From the NCBI GenBank assembly GCA_014526335.1, contig JACTAT010000060.1, forward strand, positions 8,597,686 through 8,661,685: a stretch of 64,000 bases of DNA, given 5' to 3'. The first letter of the stretch is position 1; every line of letters begins with the position of its first letter. Under the pieces are notes generated by a model. The model was not told the origin of the DNA. It ran no database searches and saw only the letters and a program-made list of their open reading frames with translations. Origin of the DNA: Chrysaora quinquecirrha (taxonomy: Eukaryota > Cnidaria > Scyphozoa > Semaeostomeae > Pelagiidae). Position numbers and translations under genes: made by a program. This document shows positions 34,001 through 44,079 of this stretch, piece by piece.

Positions 34001-36443
34001 TAATTATGATCGCAGATTTTTCTTTGGCGTCACATTCGCACTTGCTTAATTGTCTTTTGTACTTGTGGGAACTGTGTAGCTATTATTGTAATTTATTTAG
34101 CTGCTTAATGACGTTTACGGAAAATTAGTTTTAGTTAGAATAAAATTGAACGGCACTTGAAAAACAGGTTTTCCATTTGTTTCCTAAAACGACAAACGTA
34201 CTGAATTTTAACGATGTCGCAGAAGCACAGAGTATTATTCCTATAGCTTGAAGAGGTTCATGGGACAGCCTCTATTCCGGGGCTAAACCTTGAGAGATTA
34301 GGATAGGCCTTGAATCTGTGGGCCCAATTATTACTTTCAAAAATAGAACGAACAACTTCGACGCGATATCAGCAATATTCTAACTTTTAAGTAAACTGAA
34401 AATTTGGAGTCTTCTTCATTTTCGACCCTTCTATATGAGATTTTCATTCAAATGTTACCCATATTTAGAGAATTTCAGGGCTAATAACCAACCCAGTCGG
34501 TGATACCTTTGATAACATGTATATTTCTGACATTATATTATATAAAGTACATTGGCCTTACGGGACCTTTACCTCTTTGCTGTCCGGAACCTGCATAAGT
34601 ATTGCGAAGAATTTCAAGAGGCATTTAGCCATACGTCCTTGAGGGAAGTAAGATTTTTGCGCGGAATTCCCGTAGAAATTCCTAGTTATCATTGTTTTTA
34701 ATAAGTCCCAATTTGAAATTCCATAACCCATCCGAATACTCCGCAGTTGCAGTGATTACAAATAATGCCCCATCAGCCCCCGGCATCTCTCGCAGGTATA
34801 ACCAAGGGCATAGCTGAAACTGTCTCTTAAAATGAGAGTGGTGTGTACTACCCCAAAGGGGCAGTGAATGGGACTTGGTTCAAGACCTTGTCAAGGCATT
34901 GATGCCTACCTCTTAATACCTAAAATGCTTCTTACCCTTGTCTAATTTTATATCTTCTTCGATTCTAGTTTCCTGCAGCAGCATTGCCAGTAACAAAACG
35001 CAAACGACAAAGAAAAAAGAAGAGTCAATCAGATGACAATATATTCATCATTGAAAATGCAACCACATCTCGTGATAATACAAACAGAGAAATGACAATC
35101 ATGAATAATACTGCTGGTGTTCTGTTTTCAGCTGGTCGTGGCATTATCAATGGTCTAACAGGTGAAAGATCTGTATATTATATGAGTTTTTCACTGCACA
35201 ATATATAAAAGAATAGACTCTGGTTAAGGTACCAGGCAAAGGCTTCTAAATTCTTGAATTGATTCATTTTCCATTATAATGACGATAACTTAAATGGAAA
35301 ACATTGAAAACGGGGGATCCAGCTGGTTCGAATGAGTATGGCTTAAATTTACTATTGTAGAAAACAATGAGATAATCTCTTCAAAGAGGAGCTTCTCTCT
35401 AGGTTCTACTTTGAACCGTTAAGGTTTAGAGGACCCTACAAGCCTCGGTCCTGGCCAAACATATAGAAATTAACTATTTTTGAATACTCCAATAAACAAT
35501 CAGAAAAACCACCTAGATAACTCCCTTATCAGTGTCCCACCAACTTTCTGTCTCACGCTAGCGAATAACTACTGATGAACCATACAAACTACTGTTGTTA
35601 TAACGTCGTGATGTGTTGGTTAATATGCTTGCTTGCTGTGGTTGATAAGAGCAGATGAAACGTGAAAAGAGTGCTGGTTACTATGCTTGATAATTGTGAG
35701 ATTTTGCATGATATTTTCGAGACAACGTACATAATAACGAGTTATATTGCTTAGTGTAGTTGGCTAATGAGGGTCGTTTAGGGGTTCTAGGGAACATGGG
35801 AGCATGCGCATTGTAACCAGGGAACAAGGGAATAATCCCACAATTAAAAGGGGACATGGAAACATCGGAAAACAGGGGTCAAGTTAAATCCTCCTTATCA
35901 ACCCGCTTCACTATCATTCTGGGCAGTAATCCTAAAAAACTCCAGGGAACGAGGGATTTTCTGAAGGGAACAGGGCAACATGTAACTCCCTAAATGATCC
36001 TCGTTTATATGCTTGATGTTGGGTTGGGCAACATGTACGTAAAACCAATGTAGGTTGTTGTACAATACTTTATAGATAGATAGAGGCTTGTTTCGTGGGC
36101 TACTGTGGGTGCTGTAGTTATGCCTCTTAAAGCATATCAGCTTAACAAAGCCAGAGTGAGGGTAATGTTTTCAATTATAGGTAAACATCGAAATATAGAA
36201 AGAATTATTCCTTTTTTAGGTGCCTTTTCCAAACAGAAGAAACAGATTGGCTCCAGGCGAACACGTGCTCTTGTTGATTCGAATGTTTATGAACACGCAA
36301 AGCCATTTACTCGATCAAAGAGCCTGGGTACAATAGAAGAACACGAAGATCTGCATATTCCACAAAGACATAAAAGTGCCGAAAGCATTTCTGCAAACAA
36401 GACTTCTTATAAAGGTTTGGAACACGATAAACGAAGGGGGTAG
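25209..36443 (+). CDS. SUCO: SUCO / Slp1-EMP65-type SUN-domain protein, 9 exons
   Basis: SUN-domain membrane protein of the ER and nuclear envelope (mammalian SUCO/OPT, yeast Slp1), involved in ER protein maturation. Exons: 25209-25282, 25970-26042, 26150-26379, 27132-27948, 29416-31853, 32567-32714, 32815-32900, 34969-35161, 36220-36443. Signal peptide in exon 1 (ALIVFCCTVLLSYLLL). An acidic region follows. The SUN domain, about residues 278-425, spans exons 4-5 (NYASNECGAKVVAAN, LYMLNPCSSNIWFVIELCE, SHFGKEHYCPLSLVRIFG). Then come a long low-complexity region with DSxPVKDS repeats, a coiled coil (NRVKALETNLSLS), one membrane segment (IEALIIIILLW) in exon 6 and a basic tail (TKRKRQRKKK). Length is about 1413-1427 residues, versus about 1250 in human. 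Exon 5 has a frame break near 30712-30753, explained either by one missing base in the A4C5 run (30731-30739) or by a 41-base GT-AG intron. Confidence 0.93.
26525..26720 (-). mobile_element. tRNA-derived SINE family 1, copy 3, with hexanucleotide tail
   Basis: In reverse complement it begins GAAGGTGCTGTGGTGTAATC, has CCAGCTGACTCGTGGTGTC and a good RNA polymerase III B box (GGTTCGAGCCC), and ends in a (TTCACC)n tail, seen as AGGTGA repeats at 26535-26560. It is the best-preserved copy, in SUCO intron 3. Confidence 0.65.
27957..28023. repeat. (TC)n microsatellite, ~33 units
   Basis: A perfect TC run that starts 8 bases after the SUCO exon 4 splice donor (27949). It makes the frame of exon 4 read on as serine-leucine, which is not protein. 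Confidence 0.95.
28166..29320. mobile_element. Non-autonomous inverted-repeat element in SUCO intron 4
   Basis: The ends are inverted copies: ATGTCGACATTGTGC plus AGTCAGAACTAGTTGCC at 28166-28198, and its complement GGCAACTAGTTCTGACTG plus CCCATTGTCGACAT at 29286-29318. The interior repeats the palindrome CAACTAGTTG several times. No transposase frame is seen. It ends about 95 bases before SUCO exon 5. The interior 28840-29060 shares words with 39870-40170 (GTAGACTCAC..ATAAGTCCCACT). Confidence 0.6.
30810..31005 (+). repeat. Coding 24-bp minisatellite (DSLPVKDS) in SUCO exon 5
   Basis: Roughly eight to ten in-frame copies of an 8-codon unit whose consensus is D-S-L/S-P-V-K, so copy-number change would not shift the frame. 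It falls in the low-complexity luminal spacer between the SUN domain and the coiled coil. Confidence 0.85.
32150..32400 (+). mobile_element. tRNA-derived SINE family 1, copy 4
   Basis: Starts TTAAGGTGCGGTGGTGTCG, with TATCCAGCTAGCTCCTTG and a B box AGGGTTCGAGCCACA at about 32217. The 71-codon minus frame at 32176-32391 is an antisense read of the SINE. Lies in SUCO intron 5. Confidence 0.6.
35769..36002 (+). mobile_element. GGGAACA-family MITE copy C
   Basis: Inverted ends GAGGGTCGTTTAGGGG (35769) and TCCCTAAATGATCCTC (ending 36002). The body is rich in AGGGAACATGGGA and AACAAGGGAA. It is about 234 bp, the most intact copy, in SUCO intron 8 about 220 bases before the last exon. Confidence 0.75.
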
Positions 36444-37296
36444 AGGAATTTTTTATGACGCTATTCCTGCCCCGGTAAAAATCACTGTTTCTTCTTCAAA
36501 TTTTTTAGTCAAAGAACTGAAGATCAGTCTTAACTTATCAGTCTTTTTCCCATAAGATCTTAACAGCGGTAGCGGCAGTCTGCGTTTTTAATGGAAACAC
36601 TTCCGATCACTACGACTGCCTCGACTGTGAATCGGAAGGATCGGGAGAGTTGAAGTGAGTTCAATTTTCCCGACTTTTACGACTCTTCTGATCAAGGTTG
36701 ATTGTAATAGAAATGTCGCCGACGCCGCCGATCAACCTATTATGGGAAATGATCACATGGGTGAAGCTAGCAAATCATAGGAAAGCAATCTCTTGCGTTT
36801 CTTACCATTTGTTGCTTTCAGGAAATTTTAATCGGACAATCGCGGGATGTTTCCAGATTAATGGGAACACTTTTTCTCTGATTGAGGATGGAAAAAAGGG
36901 ATCGGCGGCAAGTCTACGACTCTTACGTAGACTTATTACCCGAACAACCACAACAACAGGTTGCTGTTTGCTTCATAGTACTTAACTCTGAGGAATTAGC
37001 TGTATGTTGTTGTTGTTGCTGTTAGAAGCTGTTTCCGAAAGAGTGGGAGGAAGTTTAACTCTTACGATCCTATGGGAATCAGGCTAAAAAGCAGAGTTTC
37101 AAAATTACCCTTGATTTGTGTTTTCAATAAACCTTTTCGACGAAAGGCGTCGTGCTATAAAGTTTTTCTGGAACTTTAGGACTAGGAGTTTGTGTACCCC
37201 TAAACCTTGATGGGTTCAAAATTAAAAATTCTACAGAATCACTAGAGCCTAGAATATAATTTCATTTCTTAAGTTTGTAGTTTCAACTTACAGAGT
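36444..37296. other. SUCO 3' flank, no gene seen
   Basis: Holds the SUCO 3' untranslated region. A 95-codon plus frame at 36698-36985 shows no domain, and I do not support it. Confidence 0.5.
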
Positions 37297-37542
37297 TATA
37301 GGTGGTGTGGCTGACTGGTCAAGGCGCTCGTCTCACGATCGTAAGGTCGTGGGTTGGAATCTCGTCGGGACCACTTTCCACAAGCCTACAGTCAACTCAG
37401 CTGTCCATCCTTTCGAGGTCGGTAAATGAGTACCCAAGATTTCTGGGGGTAATAATTGACAGTGTCTCCAATTAGTAGAAATGCTAAATAACTTGACACA
37501 TGAATAAAGTCTTATTATTATTATTATTATTATTATTATAGA
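37297..37542 (+). mobile_element. tRNA-derived SINE family 2 with (TTA)n tail
   Basis: The head, GGTGGTGTGGCTGACTGGTC then AAGGCGCTCGTCTCACGAT then GTGGGTTGGAATCTCG, is closely tRNA-Leu/Ser-like. An A box (TGGCTGACTGG) and a B box (GGTTGGAATCT) sit at the expected spacing. An unrelated body follows, and the element ends AATAAAGTC plus eight TTA units. This is the classic SINE layout, here between SUCO and BBOX1. Confidence 0.85.
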
Positions 37543-37949
37543 GGACAAGAACGCTTGAATCCTAAATCTTTAATTTAAATTTATTAAGTTCAAATTTAAT
37601 TGTTCATTTATTTATAGATTTGAGGTTAAAATGTTTAATTACTTAAACGATATTTTAGGCATTTTTCAAAAATGCAAGTATATGTTGTAATTGCAAATTT
37701 AACTGCTTGAAAAGCATTCTGATTTTGAAATTTTGGTAGTCGATTTAATGCCATTACAAGAACATGAGATGACGGAGGAAATAAGCAATAAAAACACTAG
37801 CACATATATTTCTGTTGTATTTGAATTTTGAATATAGAATTTATATAGATTTAATGACAAAATCAAATTTTAATCAAACGTTTCTCACATAACTAGAAGT
37901 CGGTGAGATGAGATGAGATTGGTGTATGCAGTCCAGTGACAGTAGTTAA

Positions 37950-38215
37950 GTAATTGGCCAAACAATCAATATTGTTTGTCAAACATTTGAAATTTCCTTG
38001 TCAATGTTTGAACGTTTGGCAAGATCAAAATAAGCAGAGTTTCTTTCGCGATGTTTTTCAGAAAGTTTGCTAAAAAAATTTAATGCTTGACGCATGCAAA
38101 ACAATTGTTGGACGATCTATGTTTTGCGACTTTTCGACTTTTCCAAACGGTGAAACATTTTGCTTGATAGGCAAAGTTTGAATGTTCGACAATGTTTTAT
38201 CGCGTGGTCAGAGCC
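37950..38215. repeat. AAACATTG hairpin repeat outside GOLGA2
   Basis: TTGGCCAAACAATCAATATTG, TGTTTGAACGTTTGGCAAG and further half-sites, same family as 6030-7060. It directly abuts the MITE at 38220. Confidence 0.6.
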
Positions 38216-38219
38216 TTGA

Positions 38220-38442
38220 GGCCCATTTCCACTTCGTTCGCATTCGCTGTTCGCTAGCGAATTTGCAGTTCGCCGCTCACTTGCGAACAGAATACAGCCT
38301 TCGTGATCAATTTTAGTCAATAAAAAAGTAAAGATTTTTCGAAAGCTTTCGCTTGACTTGCAGCGGAAATTAAAATCGCTTCGCGTTCGCCATTTTTTGA
38401 TGGCTAGCGAACAGCGAATGCGAACGAAGTGAAAATGGGCCT
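38220..38442. mobile_element. MITE with ~40-bp perfect-core terminal inverted repeats
   Basis: The left end GGCCCATTTCCACTTCG, continuing TTCGCATTCGCTGTTCGC, is mirrored at the right end (38402-38442) with one mismatch. The element is about 223 bp with no coding capacity. Target duplication is unclear because of flanking similarity. Confidence 0.8.
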
Positions 38443-39215
38443 AAGGCTTGCAAAAGCATGTATTAAAACTCTTTTTGTATTGGAGGATCGTGACGAAGTG
38501 GAAGGCATGTCTCTCTATAGCCTGGTACTGTATGGTCTCGCAGCTTACAGAAAGCATCGAAATATAGTCAAGAGAACAGCTCTGTTTCCAACACTATATG
38601 CCAGGATTCGAGGACACATTCGAAAAGCCTTTCTTGGGCCTGGTTTTGTATGGCTGTACGTGGAATGGTGGAAGTTGCAGAGTGACTCAAGCAGGGCGGT
38701 TCAATGATACAAGCAGTCAATGAAAGAAACTGGTGCTGGTTTATTTTACTAATATAAAAGTCATTTGGTAAGCATTCTTAAAATCATAATAATCTGATCT
38801 TTTCTCAAATACCTACTATTTACTGCAATTAAAGGGTGTCACCAGGGGGCAGGGCTAGCCCTTACTTTCCCACATGTTCAGGGAATCAAAAGGAACATTT
38901 GTTGCATCGTTCTGAACTAGGTTTCTTTCTAACTACACCAAGCATCTTAGGTTGTGGAGCATTTCACTTTTCAGAAATGCGTACGAGATTCCTGTTTGAA
39001 CACAAGGATTTCAAACGGACTTCCATGAAATCAACGGCAAGGGTTTTGCGAATAAAATGATGATGATGATGAAGGGTGTACGAGGTTCCCAAGGAGTTAA
39101 TTTTCCCTCGTTTTAGCCCATGTGAAAGGTGACACCCCATGCATTAACGAATTGCTTTTTTAATCATCCAAAAAATCATTTACAGATGAAATTTGTGCGT
39201 TCAAATGAAACTCGA
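38443..39215. other. Convergent spacer between SUCO and BBOX1, no gene seen
   Basis: A 92-codon plus frame at 38429-38707 begins inside the MITE and has no recognisable domain. The 38940-39110 stretch (GTGGAGCATTTCACTT, GTACGAGATTCCTGTT, AGGGTGTACGAGGTTCC) resembles 32955-33085 in SUCO intron 7, so it is an interspersed repeat. Confidence 0.45.
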
Positions 39216-41665
39216 TTAGTTGTCCTCGATTCCGAGTTTTTTTCTCAATACACGAATGGAAGAGTAAGCTTCATCCCAATCGAAATAACAGCCTTCGAGG
39301 TGACGCGGAGTTGTCAAGCTATAGGCTGCTCTTCCGTGTAAAACTCTTTGATTATTGAACGTGATAATATCCCCTGATTCCATTTTGTATTTCACCAAAT
39401 TTTTTGCTTCATACATCGCCTTGACCAATGAAAAATACGCTTTGTAACTCTTGTATACTTTTTCAGCAGGAGCATTTACAAATGAACTTCTCACGTGGTT
39501 ATTCTGAGCGATGCTTTCAACATTGCCATGGCCATCAAGTCTGAAAACGAAGGGACACTGATGGTGGACAATAAGGTAACCATTTTATTTTTTGTTATAA
39601 GGTAACCATGTCTAATGTATAGTTATTCGCAAGAGTAACGCGAAGCGTTTTCAGCTGCCCGCTTCATATTGAGGATCTGTTGAGCTTCTTTCCCAGCAAA
39701 CACGTTGACGCAGACTAATTCGTAGACCATTGATTCTGGAAAATTTTCCCGACATAAGGCAGATTTGTGCCCAATTATAATATACTCAGTCACGAAACAC
39801 TCAGTCATCGCAGCTCAAACTCCCGACAGCTCAGTTGAAGTGAAGTGCAGTTGTTGTTGGACAGCGAGAACGGTGACTCATGTAGTAAGTCTATTTACTT
39901 CCATCTCGCGCTCCATTCTGGCTTGCCTCTTTCCTGATGATATCGTTAGCCTTCACATAGACTCATTACATAAGTCCCACTCTTCGCAAACAGCAACAGC
40001 ATCCTTTAGCAACAGCAACAACTATTTACTTAAAAATTGAATTGGATGGCCTAATGCTCAGAGAAGTTCTGAGCGACCCTTTGAGCGACCTATCGAAATA
40101 AGATTTGCCTAAGAAGCGAAAACTACGACTCATGGAATAAGTCTAGCCTTCACACTTTGGGCAATCACTGTTCGACAACTGCCTTCCATGAAAAAGTTCT
40201 CATAATAATCGGCAAGTCTGTGAATCATTTATGAATATTATGACTTTAAGCGCGTCAAAAGTAAACCCAAATAAACGAAAACATAGCAATGCTGTCGCAA
40301 TGTGCGAAGGATGGCGGTACAACGCTTACCAAAAAGTGTTTGCAAGAATTTGCAACAATGAAGCAATGATTTCACAAATGAATCCATGTCCAGCAGTGCA
40401 ACAGCTGCAGCAAAACTGATTATGATCATGATTAACATGATTATCACAATAATCATGACCATGACAATGATGATGATGATGATGACCATGATTATCACAA
40501 TGATAATGACCATGACGATGATGATCTTGATGATAACCATGATTATCACAATGATCATGACCATGACGATGATGATGATGAAGATAACCATGATTATCAC
40601 AATGATCATGACCATGACGCTGATGTTGATGTTGATGACCATGATTATCACAATGATCACAATGATCATGACCATGACGATGATGATGAGGACCATGATT
40701 ATCACAATGATCATGACCATGACAATAACGACAACGATTATGATAATAACATGCTGAATCTGACAGTGATGATGTCAATGATTATGATAATGATGATTTT
40801 GGTGGTGTTGCTGATCGTAATTTCGTTCACTCGAATCTCGCGAGCACTTTCACCTTCAATTCTGGACAGCAATGGGCCGTTCTCGATTCCCAAATTTGCA
40901 TATATAGTTATAAGATTTTGTGTCATTTTCAAAAAAGAGAACGGAGAGAGCTTGTGGCGTAATAGAAATTCTGGCATAAACTTGCATCAACTCGATAAAC
41001 AAAACAAAAAATCTATCTCCCGACCTAATTGCCAATGAGTAATCACCACTAATAGCTATTTTAACAGTTGATTGCCATTCGAAAACATGTTTATGTCGAC
41101 TTTCACGTGCAGTCCATGTAAATTACGCCCAGCCGTGACTTTCGCTCAATCATAATCAATGTATTTAAAATAGTATTCCATAGTCATAACTATATCAGCC
41201 TGAAGAATTTTTATTCAAATTTGAGGGACAGATCTCCAGTAAATCAATACTAATATGATCCATATGTATTCTTTTCATGGTACTCATTTGCTTTTATGCA
41301 CCTGCGGACCGCGAAAGCATATAAAAGTAAACGAAACTATTGAAATTGAAGACTAAAAAATGAAAAACTTTATTGAAGGACATAAACGGATAGAGTTGTA
41401 ACGATCAATGATTCGAGTATGAAAACATGAAAATGAAAACCAAAAGATCATAAAAAATATTGAGAGTACCGTGAAACGGGGATCGAACTCCAGACCTCTA
41501 GTTTAAGAAAGCGGTGGTTTAGACCAGTTCGCCACAGTAGAAAATGCTGCTAATTGATGTTTATTGTAAATTAATTGCTTTTTGCTAATGATATCATTAA
41601 TGCCGACACTTACGGCGACTTCAAAGTTAATCTATTGTTACATTTTGGCAAAAAAAGAGCGTCTT

Positions 41666-41700
<35 letters not shown>

Positions 41701-44079
41701 CCTGTATCCGTGACATCGCATCCCCACATAATGTGCTCATCCTTCGCACATAAAAACGAATGTAGGACATATGGTAGAATAATAATAACTTATTAATAGT
41801 TTTGATTTTCATAATTAATTGTTATGAATATTAATTAATACGATTCTTACTCACCCGATGATTGGCCTTTCAAAAACTTTGTCGAAATCTCCATAATCAT
41901 CAGCGCCAACATCATTAAAAACAAATTTAACCGTTGAGAGTATTTCAAATGCTTCTGGGTCTGTTTCTTTTAACTGAGCTGCGATTTTGAATCCATCTAC
42001 AAAATGGTTCTCTCCACCTTCCCCGAGGCTTGCTTGATGCAATGCAGCAGTTGAATCTAAAATGATAGTGGGACCAATTTTATTGTCCGCTAGACAGGTG
42101 TCCGCTGTATGGAGGTTTGTTTTTATTTACCGTAAATTGATCTTTGGACGAGAATATTTGTCCAGAGGTGTCCGCTAATGGAGGTTCCTCTGTACACTCG
42201 GTTTTATAAGAAACTTTGCCCCTTAACTTCTATCAGTGTTTCTTAAGTACTTTAACTTCTAGTAGGGTTTCTTACGTCCCTTAACTCCTAGTATGGTTTC
42301 TTAAGTCTGTGTACAGCTACAGTATCAGAAAAGATCTTTTCACGGGTCTTTTCAGTTCAACTGATGATGCCATTAAGGATTCACCCGAGGATTCACTGAA
42401 ACCAACCTCGCGCTCATTTTTTATAAGAATCGTATGAGAAACTAGAAACTACGGAAGCCCTACATTGTGTTTTTCCATCCTAGTTCACCCCATTGACCCC
42501 AGTAAATCCACTTGCGACTCCCTCGAATCGCACTGGCAACCAAACTATCAAAATATCGATTTCGCACTCGCGAAAAAACAAAAGTAGCTAGCTATCGACT
42601 TGCGATAAACTATTATCATATGTTTTAGTCGTAATCGTTTTTAAGTTGGTCTGATCATCAAATACCTCTTATGGAATAAAACCATTTGCTTATACCCTTG
42701 CAAGTGGGGGGCTGATAGCTATGATCAATGTACCGATGTACCGGCGTTTTCGCAATGCAAACGTAGCACTGGTCAGTTCGTGACAATATCCTAGTGTACC
42801 AGTTGTCACGCATGCGTATGTTATGGCTTTGATTTTTCAAGTGCACCATGTACCAGGTTGCTTTTGTACCGCATCGGGTCGATTTTTAGCCTATTGTACC
42901 GTGTACCGAGTGCTTTGTACCGGCGTACCGGGAAGCTATCATCCCCACTTGTAAGCCATGTAACCCGCCATTCGAAACTTCGCATAGAATGCGGAAAAAT
43001 CCAGCAAAAATACCTACCCCTGGTTGATAAACATAAAAGGGCAAATCAACGTGCAGTGGAAGATAATTTGCAGTGTAGGCCAAATTACTGGGACCAGGTT
43101 TTTGCATCACATGAAATATTTCACTGGAAAAAGAAAAATATTATAACCTTAATAATTAAACATCTTTGCAATTATAAGTTAAACGTTTAGATTACATTTC
43201 TCCGCCTCTCCCAGCACCGGATCGATTTTTGGCGATATTCAATATTTAATCCTGGAGTTTCCCATTCGTTATTCAATTCGTGTGTCCTGAGTTGAAAAAC
43301 TTTCCACTACAAGTAGTGATTATCCACCACAGTACGCAGAAACTACCACCACAACAAGCATAATAACCCATCACGAGTAGTGATTATCCACCACAGTAGT
43401 GATTATCAACCAAATTATAAACATTGACCTACCCATAATGTGTTTTCCTTACGAATCCTCCAACTTTTCTCGTCATTTCTTCAAAAATAACTCCCGATCT
43501 TGCAGGGGCATTTTTAATCAATGTCAACCCAGTGGTCGCAATCGACTCCAACCAACTCAATGCAACATTATCATCAGAAATGACATCTTTGTATTCATTT
43601 TTCGGAATGTTATTCTGTAGTTCGTTGTCCCATAGTTTTGGATTCAACCCACATTTGCTTTTGCATTCGATTTCTGAATCAGAATTTGGAAATGCGCGAT
43701 CAAGGAGCCATTTGTGTGAAAATTTGCTAACATGTCCATCAGCCCACTTCAGTACAACTTCATCCTTTTCATTTTGAACTACTTCATGGGGTTTTATATC
43801 GATCTGCACATCGAAAGCTGTATCTAGAAGTCTTTGCTTTGTAGCAGGATGAAAACATTTCTCGCATTGGCAGTTGTCACGAAGAAATATCCAGGGATAG
43901 AAATTGCTTGTTCCATTTTCACACCTCAATTCAAGGTAGTTAGTTCCTTGTTTGATCTCTGTTGTCGACTTGGCTTCTCTTGCTGCAATAACACTCAATG
44001 ATCTATGCAATATCTTTGGAAAACTTTTGCTAACACTCCTAGGTGATGTTAACAGGTTCTTTGCAGTGCGAGATAACAT
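39216..44079 (-). CDS. BBOX1: Gamma-butyrobetaine dioxygenase-like 2OG/Fe(II) oxygenase, 4 exons
   Basis: Hydroxylates gamma-butyrobetaine to L-carnitine, using iron, 2-oxoglutarate and oxygen. Exons in transcription order: 44079-43433, 43123-43018, 42056-41855, 39540-39216, about 426 residues. The N-terminal zinc module shows RDNCQCEKC with the partner His in ADGHVSKF. The Fe ligands are H and D in PLHVDLPF (about residues 240-242) and the distal His in RVLHGRAAY. The 2OG-binding Arg is in PRHLEGCYFDWDE, whose ending matches BBOX1 rather than TMLHE. Compared with human BBOX1 there is about 40 extra residues at the start, rich in Arg, Ser and Lys without acidic residues (MLSRTAKNLLTSPRSVSKSF), resembling a mitochondrial presequence. 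Exon 3 needs one extra C in the CCCC run at 42021-42024 (plus strand) to stay open. Confidence 0.92.
39870..40170. repeat. Dispersed repeat shared with SUCO intron 4
   Basis: GACTCATGTAGTAAGTCT, ATAGACTCATTACATAAGTC and ACGACTCATGGAATAAGTCT resemble blocks at 28960-29130. Class unknown. Lies in BBOX1 intron 3. Confidence 0.4.
40400..40760. repeat. Minisatellite of GATGATG and CATGATTATCACAATGATCA units
   Basis: About six to eight copies of a 40-60 base unit built on ATGACCATGACGATGATGA and CCATGATTATCACAATGATC. It is open in several frames on both strands (Met/Ile-rich on plus; His/Asp-rich, 150 codons, on minus), which is a property of the repeat. It lies in BBOX1 intron 3. Confidence 0.85.
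41467..41538 (-). tRNA. tRNA-like pol III unit, probably a tRNA pseudogene
   Basis: The minus strand reads ACTGTGGCGAACTGGTCTAA at the start, with an A box (TGGCGAACTGG) and a B box (GAGTTCGATCC) at tRNA spacing. The acceptor ends pair (ACTGTGG with TCACGGT, including G-U pairs), and a T6 terminator follows within about 15 bases. The anticodon and T stems pair poorly, so the cloverleaf is degraded or it is a SINE head. The closest layout is tRNA-Leu/Ser. It lies inside BBOX1 intron 3, same strand. Confidence 0.4.
41669..41699. repeat. (TC)n microsatellite
   Basis: About 15 perfect TC units in BBOX1 intron 3. Confidence 0.9.
42065..42200. repeat. Dispersed repeat GTGTCCGCT-ATGGAGGTT
   Basis: Two copies of AGGTGTCCGCT with ATGGAGGTT flank CGTAAATTGATCTTTGG. 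It resembles a short MITE-type repeat immediately upstream of the BBOX1 exon 3 acceptor (42057). Confidence 0.4.
43295..43415. repeat. Short tandem repeat GTAGTGATTATCCACCACA
   Basis: Three near-identical copies of AGTAGTGATTATCCACCACA or AGTAGTGATTATCAACC in BBOX1 intron 1, just after the exon 1 donor. Confidence 0.7.

Noticed and set aside
38429..38707. 92-codon plus frame after the MITE
   Set aside because: Its first codons lie inside the MITE terminal repeat; no similarity recognised.
40386..40757. Long Met/Ile/Thr-rich plus-strand frame and Val/Ile-rich minus frame
   Set aside because: All frames through this ATGATCATGACC minisatellite stay open because of the repeat; no domain, no gene context.
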